Source: Aedes albopictus (Eukaryota > Arthropoda > Insecta > Diptera > Culicidae). Taken from it: 64,000 nt of DNA. The DNA lies in the NCBI RefSeq assembly GCF_035046485.1, contig NC_085138.1, forward strand, positions 59,811,254 through 59,875,253, given 5' to 3'. Position 1 is the stretch's first letter. Each line of letters starts with the position of its first letter. The notes under the pieces were generated by a model that did no database searches, had not been told where the DNA came from, and saw only the letters and a program-made list of their open reading frames with translations. This document shows, in pieces, positions 43,095 to 54,193 of the stretch. Both the position numbers and the translations under genes were made by a program.

Positions 43095-46000
43095 AACAGC
43101 AACATTGATTGATGAACAGGTGGATATGCTTCCCAGTTATTTGCTGTAGCTACATCCATCTCAATTTACAAGTTTCTGCTCAAAAATACTTCAAACGGAT
43201 GATTTGATTTGGGTTTCGAAGAATTTGACCGACTTCTCGAATACACAACTACAGTCAAATCATAATTTTTGACCATCCTATGTACCATAGCGTCATAATG
43301 AATGTATGCCGGAAATTGAATTCAAGTTGTGCCCGAAATAGACGTGGACTAGACGGAAACAGAACTCTAGGGACAATTTTTCAATTTTATTACGTTAAGG
43401 TAATTATAGTTTTTTCACAATATTTTGATACATGCTATGGACACTAATTTATAAATTAGTAAGTGATGCCTAATTGGCCATGAAGCGTTGGGCGGGGTGC
43501 AAAAATATTGGCCGGTGCTCAGATAGACGGGAATTAGGTAGGGATTTTAGTGTAAACAAATAACAACATACCGACACATGAATTCATCTTGTCTAGCTGC
43601 GAGACGACACAGGATACAGTTTATCCAGTGCGTTTTCCAGATTCGACAGTGAGAAACTGCTGTGCATTTCCCACCAGGCTCTTAACAATAGTTTTTCATT
43701 TTCTTACCATTCCACCCTGTATTCCAGCCAGTAGTGCAACCCTAACCGGGCATCTTCCACAAAGTGTTCCGTGTAAAGTACGTGTTTCATTTCCCAACAA
43801 GTCGTCAAATTATTATTTTCTCTTCATGCAGTATAGTGAAAGATGATTGTAGGTGTGGCACTTCCCAAGTCACTATGAGAGCCACCACTCGGCAACAAAA
43901 ATACCGTTGTTGGTAATGGCATCACAGAGGCAAAGAGGCAAAAGCAATACGTGCATAACAAGATGTTCAGGGAGTTGGGTGCACACACAGGGAACTCGAC
44001 AAAATATAAAACAAGAATCGCTCCGGCCAGCACCAGCACTGGTCGGTGACAAATTGCTCCAGTGGGGGTTGAAGAAGCAAGCGAACCCAGTGACTGTGTG
44101 AATTTTGATGAAGATTTACGGTAGCTCACGTGCTAGACTTCCTTCCCAATTTTGGTGTCGCAATTCTCTTCTGAGACCGAGCAATCAAAATGTTGGAGCT
44201 GTCTTTGATACCTTTTTTATTTGGAATACTAATTTATGCATCATATTTTCATTAACTTGGGTCTCTACCAGGCCAGGAAGGGCGTCCAGCCTGCTCGAAA
44301 ATCACCGAGCTGTTAATTTGTCCACCCCTGGGGAAGAAGGAAAATCTCTCTCTATTGGACCGACCGTGAGCCTACGACAACAATAGCATCAGTAGCAATC
44401 TCATCGGGATATAAAACACTAAAACCAATTAAACTGACAGCAATATATTTCTGCCGTCTGGTCGTCTCTCGGTGACAAGACGATGTGATGGCGCCGGCAA
44501 CCTCCAATCTGAGGTGTTTTCTTCCGAGTGATATTAAAATAAATTGAGATGAAATTGGATCAACGACAACAACAGCAAAGGCAACACGACAGCTTCATGT
44601 CAACCATTTCCTTCTTCGGTGAAAATTGATCGTTGGGAGGATGCAGGTTGATTAGAAAATGTTCTTTATTAAATTTTATCAAGTTTTTTTTTATGCTTAA
44701 GCGACGGTATTTGTGTTATTGTATTACTTCATGCTCATGCAATTCAATCAACGACTTGATCTGTATCGCTAAATAAGTGTAAGTATTTTAACGAATAAAG
44801 CATTTCCAGCTCAAAACAAGAAAAAAATCCGTTTATGACTCGATATTTTTGATAGTTTGAATGAAATTTTGTCCATGCGTTGGAATTTGTGAATCGTTTA
44901 CTTTGTGCATAAACACAACCATTTTTCTTCACCTTCACCTTCTTCAAAAGAGCGTATAAAAAATTTCCAGTTTTCTTCTTCAAAAACTTATAAGTGGAAA
45001 ACGGATTCTTGGATTTAAATGATGTCTTCATAGATGATTGAGCATATTTGAATGACTTTTAGGAAAAAAAATACACTGAGAGTAATATTCATCGCAGATC
45101 TGTGTTAGAAGTCATTTATTTTCAATGTTCGAAAAACCATGCTTTTAATTTTTTGTTTTATTATAATGCTGACTTCCAGCCTCACAATTTGCCGAGAAGC
45201 TCAGGATGGCTAAAATGCATCTAACTATTTTTTCTTGATTTTTTTTTATTTCTCATCGATTTTTAAACCAAGCAAAAGGAAACAATTTTTATATCAAAAA
45301 TGGATTCTACGCATAAGTTTCAATGAAAAAACTATATATTTTTCCTACACCTACAGCTACAGAGAATTCTAAAAATCCAAACAAATGTACCCATGTCCTT
45401 GTGAAATGTTATTCGAGATTTGTTTTACTGTTTCACAGTTTTTATCATAAAAGATCAATTATTTTTCAGAAATGTGAATTTTTAGACAGTCTCGAATAAC
45501 ATTAAACATGGTCCGATTTTCTTCCGTTAATACATCCATTAAAAATTCCTTCTGGTAACATTTCAGTCGAAAAAATGCTCAAATTCTACAACTGCAACAA
45601 TAGGCATGAGAGCAACGAAAGGTGCCTATTGTTGCGGTAGTGGCAATTGAAAACTTTTTCGGGTTTTCCGAGAAAATAGCCTACCACAGATTTTTTTTTC
45701 TCATTTTTTTTTCTCATTTTTTTTAAATAATATATCCATGTGCCCTACCTGTGGATAGATGCTTTTAAGCATTAATCATAAATGAACTCAAAACTTGCTT
45801 CAAACATGTCACTCTTTTCAGGAGAATTGTGTATTTTATCATGCAGAACAACTTTGTAGAACATTTGAAAATTCTCAAAAATATCTAGAAAAAGTTACAG
45901 CAAAGAAAAAAGATTTGCTGAGAGATGTCCTCTCTAATATATAAATTCAAAGGTAATCTTTGCCAGTTTTTCAATTTCTTACATGCAAAAAATCTGTGAT

Positions 46001-46155
46001 AAATCTCTCAACTTGAACGATGTATTTCGGGATTTTTTTTTCAGAAATTCGTCATGTTATTTTTTGAGAAATTGTTTCACTGATTTTTTCGAAAATTCCT
46101 TCAAGGATTCTTAAATAAGCTCCCCCAGAGAATCTACCAGAAATTTATCCAAGAA
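43095..46155. other. Long stretch of low-copy sequence, no gene assigned
   Basis: The 43,560-44,640 part looks like ordinary complex host sequence; its frames (up to 101 residues) have no family resemblance. 44,640-46,020 is AT-rich, with a small inverted word (gcaacaataggca and tgcctattgttgc near 45,600-45,640). 46,030-46,150 shows a trace of GGAATTCC-type repeat. Confidence 0.4.
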
Positions 46156-46159
46156 CACC

Positions 46160-46312
46160 ATCATAAACAGGAAAACTTGTAGTTAGAAGCCACAGAATTG
46201 ACAAATTGAGAGATGATTTTTTGAAAAAAATCGAGTTCTGGTGGGATTTGAACCCACGACCCCGTATTCGCTAGACCGGTGCTTTAACCAACTAAGCCAC
46301 AGAACAGGTAAT
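46160..46312 (-). mobile_element. Small tRNA(Ala)-like SINE, full copy
   Basis: The minus strand starts with a tRNA-like structure at about 46,306-46,231. It has an acceptor pairing of six base pairs (gttctg with cagaac), a D arm gctt...aagc, loop ctagcga with T33 and anticodon agc, and a perfect T arm gtggg-ttcaaat-cccac. The anticodon stem contains an extra base, so this is a derived tRNA-like head, not a working tRNA gene. The body continues to the plus-strand word aaaacttgtag. Confidence 0.6.
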
Positions 46313-46687
46313 AATTCTGCGGAATAGAAAGCCATACTGAACCCAAGCCCCCACCATGAACATTCACTTTTTCAAGAACCATCTCTCTTTCGGCTTAGAT
46401 GTCAATCCACAACACATCCTCGTTTGTGCCCAACAACTACAAGTGAGAGCAAGAGTGAGAGCGTATTATTTTTATTTGAAGCCGAGACTTACTCTCGCAC
46501 TCCGCATACTTAGCCACCAAGCAGTCTGTTTGCTGGTGTCTAATTCAGTATGCGTCGAGAGCTCGGCACGGTCGCAAGCTCCACGACCAACTGCGCCGAC
46601 GACGCAAGGTAGGGTACACTGATATATATTGCCCTTTACTGGCATTTACCAGATTTGCTGGTATGACATAAGCATATAGAAAAACTT
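46313..46687. other. Spacer between two inverted SINE copies
   Basis: GC-balanced sequence with several gagagcaag and gagagcg words. The 88-residue frame is unassigned. Confidence 0.35.
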
Positions 46688-46795
46688 GTCTAGCGAATAC
46701 GGGGTCGTGGGTTCGAATCCCACCAGAATGCGATTTTTTTTTTTCAAAAACTCATCTCTTAATTTGTCAATTAGCAACATTCTGTGGCTTCTAAC
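46688..46795 (+). mobile_element. Second, 5'-truncated copy of the tRNA(Ala)-like SINE, split
   Basis: Starts at the anticodon loop (tctagcgaatacggggtcg), continues through gggttcgaatcccaccaga and the body to gtggcttctaac. There the LTR element entered; its last piece (tacaagtttttctg) is at 53,100-53,115. It faces the copy at 46,160-46,312 in inverted orientation. Confidence 0.75.
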
Positions 46796-46934
46796 TGTGG
46801 GAGCCGCGTCTGGTAAGCATGAGGGTGTATAATAGACTGACTAAACAGATGCTGCGCAGCAGCACGAATGCCGCGTCGGTCGCGTCACTGCAGATGCATG
46901 CATACCAAGAACGGTTAAGACACTCGTCACCACA
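46796..46934 (-). repeat. 3' LTR (139 bp)
   Basis: Identical to 52,956-53,094. Begins tgtgggagccgcg and ends gtcaccaca. On the minus strand a tattata word about 35 bp from the LTR end is the only TATA-like element I see. Confidence 0.88.
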
Positions 46935-46947
46935 TCCCCCTTTCTTT
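46935..46947 (-). promoter_or_regulatory. Polypurine tract
   Basis: The complement reads aaagaaaggggga immediately upstream of the 3' LTR in element orientation, the expected site for plus-strand priming. Confidence 0.7.
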
Positions 46948-48245
46948 AATCTAAATATGTTTGAACTATTATTAATTCCATTAAACTGTTCAATATTGTT
47001 AAGCATTCTTAACACTCATTTATTTGACGAGTCGCTTTAATGATTAACCGACTACTTGACTACAAATTGATGTTTTCAATGGGTAAATATACGAATACCG
47101 TAAAACATCAATGCATTCGCCAGTTTGCGCTTCCAAGTTCTCCTCCGGATAATTGTTATGTATTCAATAGCAAACGTGACTCTTCTAGTACATCTAAACA
47201 TGATTGACTTATAGGACTCCTGCTACTTCTCTTCCTTCCTGCCATTATTATTATTTTTTTGTACATATATTGATCAATACACAAATTGTTTAACTTCAAT
47301 AGTTGAAACTAAGCGTCATTCTTTTTTTTTTGTTGCATGTCAACGCTTAACTTTAAACTGTAGTGTAGTGTAGCATTTTTCTCATAACATCTTTGATGTA
47401 ACGTGCTTTTCTTTCTTACTTTTTTCATACTCTTGTTCACGCATAAACCTCAGTAAATTCTCTCTCTGAATATATCTTCATTTTACATAACAGCTGGTTT
47501 CTTCTGTACTGTAGTTATTCTTGTGACCATTTAGCACTTTTCCTGCACGTTTCATATAAATCTCAGATATAATTGGTAGTGTATGTATGTTGTCTCGCGG
47601 TATGATACTTAAGTCCCAAGAAACCCTAACGTTTAAGTGGGAACACTCCAATAATAATCACCTCATTTACTTTGAGACCACACATGTGTAAATTTCCTTC
47701 AGCTTTAAGCGCACGCATTCCTCCTGAACATTTCCACGTACTAACTAGGTATTTGACCGAAACATACATAGAATAAAGAATCCTTTACGGGATCGACCCT
47801 AGACCAACTATTTCCTGTCATTTTGAACGTGCACTAGTCCTTCTCAATTACCAATCCTGCAGCCTTTTCTACTTTTCTACTGAACAATATCTTCGTAGGT
47901 ATATTCATTCAAACTTAACCTACCGCTACTTGCGCGGTTGGCCACCTCCGCCAGCCCCACGACAATGCTGAATACCAAAAGCGAGATTTTTCTTCCAACG
48001 TGTTGAACAAAATACAACAATGTGATCGTTCGAGGGATAAGATATTTTGTTTTGACCTAATGTTATATCAATATTGACACATCCCCTTGCTATATTGGTA
48101 CATGATGCATTTGTCTGTGATTTGTCTCCCAGACATGAATTTAGGTCCAGTTCTATTTCTCAATCCAGTTTCATTATTCTATTACCGCATTAATGGATTT
48201 GCTCTTCAAGACTTCTTCAAGGCGTTTGCACTGCTTTATTTTTCT
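46948..48245. other. LTR-element interior, non-coding
   Basis: AT-rich sequence without a reading frame of note. No gag-pol similarity on either strand. Confidence 0.6.
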
Positions 48246-49220
48246 CAACCAGTGAATTAAATCACAACGTTTTCCAATCTTACCTACAAGGTGGACTCAT
48301 TTGCAATGGTTGCAATACTTAAATAGTGAATTCAATCACAACTCCTCAATACGCTACACAGAATGATATAACCAGTGTTGTGGATCATCACCGTTCGAGT
48401 TGCATCTGCACTGACAAACCTAAATTCCTTTCCGAGTCGTTCGCGCGATAGCCGTTAACGTCAGAGTCAGAGACATCCTTGTTCATTGAGCATCACCAGT
48501 GAGCTGGATGTGATTGTCACAATCGAGTCCTCAAGATTTTTTTTACACAGTACATTCAGGAACGCAAGATTATGACAACATATTAGTGTTCGATCAAAAC
48601 AACGTTAAATATCCTTTGTTTCTCAGGTACATTCCTGGATGCATATGTAATACGTACAACAACGAAGCGCTATAGGCAAGGCAAGTAAAACTACCTTGCA
48701 CAAAAAGACTTATGCTACATCAGCAGTCGTGGAGATATTATGACTCCCCGATTTCCCCTTAAGGTGACTTGGGATGACGTGTTAATTTTGCTATCTTTCC
48801 TCTATTTCTAATAATTTGGCTCGCGGTTTTGAAGATACAAATATCAATTTCTACTGCACTGACGTAGCCAAAACTTTAGTCGATTGTGTAAGTGAGCAAA
48901 TGATCCATCAAATTCCTAGTCAAAATATGGAGTAAAATATGAAATTTACGTCTTATCTCTGTTGTTAGAGTAATGGTGGACGTTTCAACTACCGTCCCGT
49001 CGAGAACTAAACTCCACGCAGCAACTGTTGTCTCTTGGTACGAAACTCATACATGCATACCATTACATTGGGTTTAAGTGATGCTCAGCTACTTCACATC
49101 ACTGCGGCAAAATGATTGAAGCAATTATCTTGCATTAGAATTTCGTAATGGTCATGCGTTTTCATCATTGGATATAACAGTCTAAGAATTAGTTTCAATA
49201 TATATGCGTCTATTCTCCTT

Positions 49221-49381
49221 CTGTTTTTTTTTTTTTCACTGGAACTCGGCCTGCGTCTCTTCAACTTAGTGTTCTTTGAGCCCATATACAGTTATTTATT
49301 GAAGGCTTTATTCATCTGTTATTTATCCCTGGATTATTGATCTAAGGTAATATTCACTCCACTTGGGTAACTAGAGACCCA
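49221..49381 (-). mobile_element. Feilai-type SINE, internally deleted, inside the LTR element
   Basis: Contains cttagtgttctttgagc, cagttatttattgaagg and the 5' end tgggtctctagttacccaag. The B-box part of the tRNA head is missing. It has a T-rich start (plus strand) at 49,226-49,237. Confidence 0.65.
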
Positions 49382-49479
49382 ATCAATGTATGCATAATAC
49401 ACAAAGACGTTTAAAATATCCGTCTTGTTTTGCTACAAAGTTTTAGATGTGACAGGATGCAACAGCTAATTTTATTTAA

Positions 49480-49784
49480 TACTAGCTGTCCCGGCAAACT
49501 TTGTCTTGCCAAGCTGTGGTGGTTTGACAACTGTTGAGGTCATAACGTCACCGCACTCTAGATTGGTTTCATTTCAATCGTGTTGATTTCCTTCCCAGCT
49601 CACGAAAATCAGTACTTAATCAATTTTCTTACTTTTCTAGTTGATTTCCGTAACTTTTTGTACATATAAACACAGCCAACACGAATACGAACCGAACCGT
49701 GCAAGAGTCAAGCTTATCGGTTCATCCGTTCTTGAGTTTTGTTGCCTCAAAGGGACTTCAAACTCATTTATATATATATAGATG
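49480..49784 (+). mobile_element. LINE 3'-tail fragment, copy 1
   Basis: Runs from actagctgtcccggcaaac through gaaccgaaccgtgcaagag to a terminal tatatatata-gat microsatellite. It resembles 3' ends of arthropod LINEs with ctagctg...cccggcaaac starts; the clade is not resolved. Confidence 0.6.
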
Positions 49785-49865
49785 GTCCGATGTAATGGAA
49801 TAAATGCTGCATTCCTTCACACTCAGAATATTGGAACGATTCTCACTCTTTGCAATTTATAAAAA

Positions 49866-50174
49866 ACTAGCTTTCCCGGCAAACTTTGTCTTGCCAAGCT
49901 GTGGTGGTTTGACAAATGTTGAGGTCATTGCTGCACAGCACTCTAGATTGATTTCATTTGCATCATGTTGATTTTCTTCCCAGTTTATGAAAAACCAGTA
50001 CTTTATCAATTTTCTTACTTTTCAAGTTGATATTTGTAACTTTTTATACATATAAACATAGCCACCACGAATACGAACCGAACCGTGCAAGAGTCATGCT
50101 GATCGGCCCACCCGTTCTTGAGTTTTATTGCCTCAAAGGAACTATAAACTCATTTTTATATATATAGATAGATG
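49866..50174 (+). mobile_element. LINE 3'-tail fragment, copy 2
   Basis: Diverged direct copy of 49,480-49,784 (ctagctttcccggcaaac to tatatatagatagatg), 82 bp downstream of it. Either two insertions or a duplication. Confidence 0.6.
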
Positions 50175-50989
50175 AAAGTTCTGAATTTCATTGATACCGA
50201 AATGAATCAACTTAGAAATTAAAAAGCCACGCTGATAAAGGTGGAAAACAGTAATACTCAACTGAATAATTTTATTTAATTCATTGTTTGTTTGATTTAG
50301 TTATCATATTATTATCATATTGAATTAGTCATAATATTAAAAACCAAATGTATACACAATCACTCGTTGATCCCAAAACAAAAGGTGTTCACCGGAAGGA
50401 TCAACTAACCAATGGTATATTTCTATATCATACAGATGTATCGTTTATTATGGTTTATACAAACTATGGGAATAAAATCAAAGCCACTATCTACTTCTAT
50501 ATTTCTTTCCATTGCTCCGTTTTATTTTCTCTGTGTTAGTGAATTTAATCACAATGTTCTATGCTCTTAGCAAACCAGTCAGTGAATTCAATCACAGTTG
50601 TTTTCATGCTCTCTCAGTTACATAATAGTTCGCATCTCACCACTACTAGTGAATTCAATCACATCTTTTATAGTTTTCAAGTGAATCAAATCACAACATG
50701 CTCTATGTACTCTAATTTTATTTCATCACAACTATTTCAGTGGTTCGATCATTTTCCTTCCACAACTTTATAAGTGAATTCAATCACATTTCTCTCAGTG
50801 TTCTCCAAGTGAATCTAATCACAATAATTTCATTGCTCTTTGGGTAAGTTCGCTAACAGGTGTTGCCTCTGTTGCCTGGATTGACGTTTAAAGAAAACAA
50901 ATGCAAAGTAGAAAAAACGAACACTGTTGTTAGGAGGTAGCATCTACAAAGAGCGTTAATTCAATACCAAAATGTAAAAAAAAAGACAC

Positions 50990-51174
50990 GAACACCGTCT
51001 TCAGTCAGAAGCTGTACAGACTGAGTGAAACTTAACACTAGACAACGGACATACGGAGCATGCACCAGTCGATACGGAGAAGAAACTATCCTCACGAAAA
51101 GTTTCATCGCCCAGAGCGGGAATCGAACCCTGCGATTAGAAGCTTGGTGATCCTAACCGCACGGCTACGAAGCT
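50990..51174 (-). mobile_element. tRNA-derived SINE inside the LTR element
   Basis: The minus strand begins ggagcttcgtagccgtgcgg (A box tagccgtgcggttagg) and has B box ggttcgattcccg at about 51,117-51,129. The body includes gtttcttctccgtatcgac and ggtgcatgctccgtatgtcc. Confidence 0.7.
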
Positions 51175-52069
51175 CCACAGCTGCTTTCAATAATTGGTTG
51201 GCCCGCCGAGACTGCATCACCTCCCCAACAGAGGCCTTCATGCCTTTCAAGTGAATTTAATCACAATTTAATAAAAACCTGTCACGGATTGCCACGGTGT
51301 CTGCTCGAATATTACTGACGCATGTATCATAGTTCTTATCTAAGTCAATTATTACAAAAGAAAATGGACGAAATCTGTGTCTTACAGCAAACTATATACA
51401 ACTGCTGTAAATATGATATCTTTACGCAACCCGCATTTATGGCGAGTGACAGGACCGATGGTAGAGCTTTGTAGGAAATCATGAAAACTTGTATTAGGAA
51501 CTTGTATCAGATGATAGACTTATCTTCCCAAACCCATGATAGTGTAAACGAACGCAGTAGGTAGTCAGAGTGTGACTTGCACAAAGTTGAGCCTCCAGTA
51601 ATTTTCCAATTTTATCGCAGATGAACCTGTTATAATCAGCAGAAGATTTTGAATAGTGACTGCAATCACCGGAAACAAGAACTTGTGGAGAGTGTCAGAA
51701 TGTACCGACTGTCATCAGTTTGGGTCAGCGTACCGTTCTAACCCTATTGTGAGGTGTAATAGATATGCGACATTGCTGAGAGCCATTATCGTTTTTACAC
51801 CTATGTTCCAACATTCTTCACGACACGAACCGGGATTTGGTTCATACTCAAAAATATTGTATCTGAATTAGTGTTTTTAAAACGATCTTCGACTGCAGGC
51901 AGAGAAATAGTATTTCCTACCAACCCCTACCTGAGTAGGTGCCCAAATATGGTAGAATATGATGGGCGGAGCATGTTATGGGATTACCGAAAAGGTATTC
52001 CTAGTACATTTAATATCTTAAGTGAATTTAATCACAGCATCACATCTTCTTGTGAATTAAATCACATCC

Positions 52070-52940
52070 TTTACACTTTTTTCTACTCGCTTCCAGGTTT
52101 ATGTTTTCCAATTTCTCTAGTCAATATTCTAGTCTAATCTGGTTTATCACTCAATCACAACAATGATTCTATGAAGACTCGAAACGAAAGTGAGATGAAT
52201 TATTCGAAACATTGACATCGTATCTGCAAACGAAGATTGCGTTGCTAACGTTTCGCAACTGAAGAATATCCTGTGGAGCTACAATTGATAAAAAAAAGTA
52301 CATACCTTTCTACATAGTCTTATGCTGAAAATAACTATGTGCAGATCTAACACATCTTGTGCCACATCTTATGGCATGCAAAATTAAATAATGATTCATC
52401 TTAACGCCACGCACCGATAATCACCATATCAAATAAAGCGTTGCTCTTTCATCATTGACCACACCTTGTGCAATCGCGTTTCATTTTTTTTCGCTTTTGT
52501 TTTGTGCACCCTTTCACCAGCTCAACCTCCCAACACAATGAGCACTGCCTAAATCTTCTTTGTTCTAGGTACTGCACGCGAGAAAAAATCAAGGTCACCG
52601 GCTGCATACAGAATAGCTTGAAACTAGCGCGCTGCAGCGTCCACCGCGTTGTCACACGATTTGTTTCGCTTGATTTGTTTTTTTTTTCCGCAGCACAATT
52701 CAAAGCACTTATTTATCATCACCCGAGGGCGTTTTCTTTCACATTCTGCTTCTTTCTTTCTGTTATCCAATCATCATTTTTACTTTCCGTACTTCAAAAA
52801 ACTATTTTTTTCTGCTATTCTTCCAACACTAGCACACTACTTCAATAATTACCCAGCTTTCATGGATAAGTTTCACAAAATATCAAGGTGCAAATTATTT
52901 ATAAACCAATCATTCATGTTCACTCAAATATTTTCCTTTT
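52070..52940. other. LTR-element 5' leader (minus orientation), non-coding
   Basis: Adjacent to the 5' LTR in element orientation. Frames of 83-149 residues on either strand show no gag motif (no CCHC knuckle); the 149-residue plus frame simply runs into the LTR. Confidence 0.6.
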
Positions 52941-52953
52941 CTCCTCGTCGCCA
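52941..52953 (-). promoter_or_regulatory. Primer-binding site
   Basis: The complement reads TGGCGACGAGGAG, beginning two bases after the 5' LTR. TGG starts are expected because tRNAs end in CCA. The exact primer tRNA cannot be read from the window. Confidence 0.65.
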
Positions 52954-52955
52954 CT

Positions 52956-53094
52956 TGTGGGAGCCGCGTCTGGTAAGCATGAGGGTGTATAATAGACTGA
53001 CTAAACAGATGCTGCGCAGCAGCACGAATGCCGCGTCGGTCGCGTCACTGCAGATGCATGCATACCAAGAACGGTTAAGACACTCGTCACCACA
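52956..53094 (-). repeat. 5' LTR (139 bp)
   Basis: Identical to 46,796-46,934. Followed by the target duplication ctaac and the end of the interrupted SINE. Confidence 0.88.
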
Positions 53095-53122
53095 CTAACT
53101 ACAAGTTTTTCTGTGTTTGTTG

Positions 53123-53748
53123 TCGACTAAATTTTAAGATGAGAGCGGTAATATAACCTATTTTCTATTAGCTTTCGACTGCTTTTTACCGAACTTAGCT
53201 AAAAAATAGAGAAAAATTTATTGGGTAAATTACCTCTTGATGTCATCGACCAAAAGTTTGGGGTCACCCCTCAAAATGGTGTACCGGCCAAAAGTTTGGG
53301 GTCACTATCGTAAAACATGGAAAAGTGATTTGTTAATATCTTCGTCATCTATAGTTCAATTTTAATTATTTTTGGCTCATTTCAAAGATAATTTATTAAA
53401 TTTACGTTTGATGTTCTTAATTTAACATATTCAACGATTTTTATGTATAAAAATATCATGAAAATTTAACACAACATCACCAACTTTCATAAAATGAGCC
53501 AACAAGAATTAAAATTGAATGAAAGTTGACAAAGATATCAACAAATCACTTTTCCATGTTTTACGACCCCAAACTTTTGGTCGATACACCATTTTGAGGG
53601 GTGACCCCAAGCTTTTGGTCGATGACATCAAGAATTAATTTACCCAATAACTTTTTTTTCTAGATTTTTTAGCTAAGTTCGGTAAAAAGCAGTCGAAAGC
53701 TAATAAAAAATAGGTTATATTACCGCTCTCATCTTAAAATTTGGTCGA
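53123..53748. mobile_element. Foldback element, arms about 230 bp
   Basis: The left arm (tcgactaaattttaagatg, then gcggtaatataacctat) reappears inverted at the right (ataggttatattaccgc, then aatttggtcga). Internally, ccaaaagtttggggtcac occurs twice in the left arm and inverted in the right. It continues outward to 53,749-53,986 with tgacctcaaatttttgatcg, so the full element may end at gatcgggagtgta (53,975-53,987). Confidence 0.7.
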
Positions 53749-54193
53749 GCCGATTTCCAGCGACACTGCTGCAAGTTTATTTGCATTCTTTAGAAATTTT
53801 GGCAACTTTACATAAAAACATTTTTGAAAAAAAAAATCATTTAAATCATGTTCAAAGTTATTTTGACTTGTTATCTTTTGAATGAGACCTGGGGTTTTGA
53901 AATTGGACGCAAATTGACGGAGATATGGACCTAAAAAAATGACATGTTTTTGAGGGGGTGACCTCAAATTTTTGATCGGGAGTGTACGGCTAGCTCTACC
54001 GGTGCTGGTCCAGATCACTAAAATGGCCATAACTTCGGAACGCCTTGGCCGATTGGGACCCTTTTTAATAGCGAGTATTGCGGTGAAATTCCGGTTCGCT
54101 TCCGAGAAATCGGCCATTGGGAAGTGCCTTAAAGGTTAGTGACCTTTTTTGTACACAGACATACATACACACAGATACAGACATCACCTCAAT

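Larger units (their letters stand above)
48252..52065 (+). repeat. Eleven dispersed copies of GTGAATTNAATCAC
   Basis: Copies start at 48,252, 48,326, 50,539, 50,582, 50,649, 50,681, 50,774, 50,809, 51,251, 52,022 and 52,052. All point the same way and are mostly followed by A or AA. The outer GTGA/TCAC are inverted halves with a 6-bp AT-rich centre (attcaa, atttaa, attaaa, atcaaa or atctaa). Six fall within 300 bp at 50,539-50,822. They look like protein-binding sites rather than a tandem repeat, because the spacing is irregular and the flanks differ. Confidence 0.8.
46796..53094 (-). mobile_element. Non-coding LTR retrotransposon (LARD-like), 6,299 bp
   Basis: Identical 139-bp direct repeats bound the element (46,796-46,934 and 52,956-53,094). 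Each runs TGTGG...CCACA and the element is flanked by the 5-bp duplication ctaac (46,791-46,795 and 53,095-53,099). Minus-strand orientation is indicated by a primer-binding-site-like TGGCGACGAGGAG two bases inside the right LTR and by the purine tract aaagaaaggggga directly next to the left LTR. The 6-kb interior contains no gag, protease, reverse transcriptase or integrase and no frame above about 126 codons. It is therefore a large non-autonomous derivative. Identical LTRs imply recent insertion. Confidence 0.88.

Noticed and set aside
43824..44129. A 101-residue minus-strand frame as a possible host exon
   Set aside because: No family motif, no convincing splice sites, and overlapping frames on the other strand of similar length.
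46231..46306. A functional tRNA-Ala gene on the minus strand
   Set aside because: Cloverleaf is nearly complete, but the anticodon stem has an extra base and a mismatch, and it is joined to a SINE body that recurs in inverted orientation nearby.
48252..52065. CRISPR-like array or bacterial CRP sites (TGTGA-N6-TCACA)
   Set aside because: Spacing is irregular, spacers are not uniform, and the context is a eukaryotic LTR element; the resemblance to a CRP site is coincidental.
52649..53098. A 149-residue plus-strand protein spanning the LTR edge
   Set aside because: Runs from T-rich leader into the LTR in the opposite orientation to the element; no domain.
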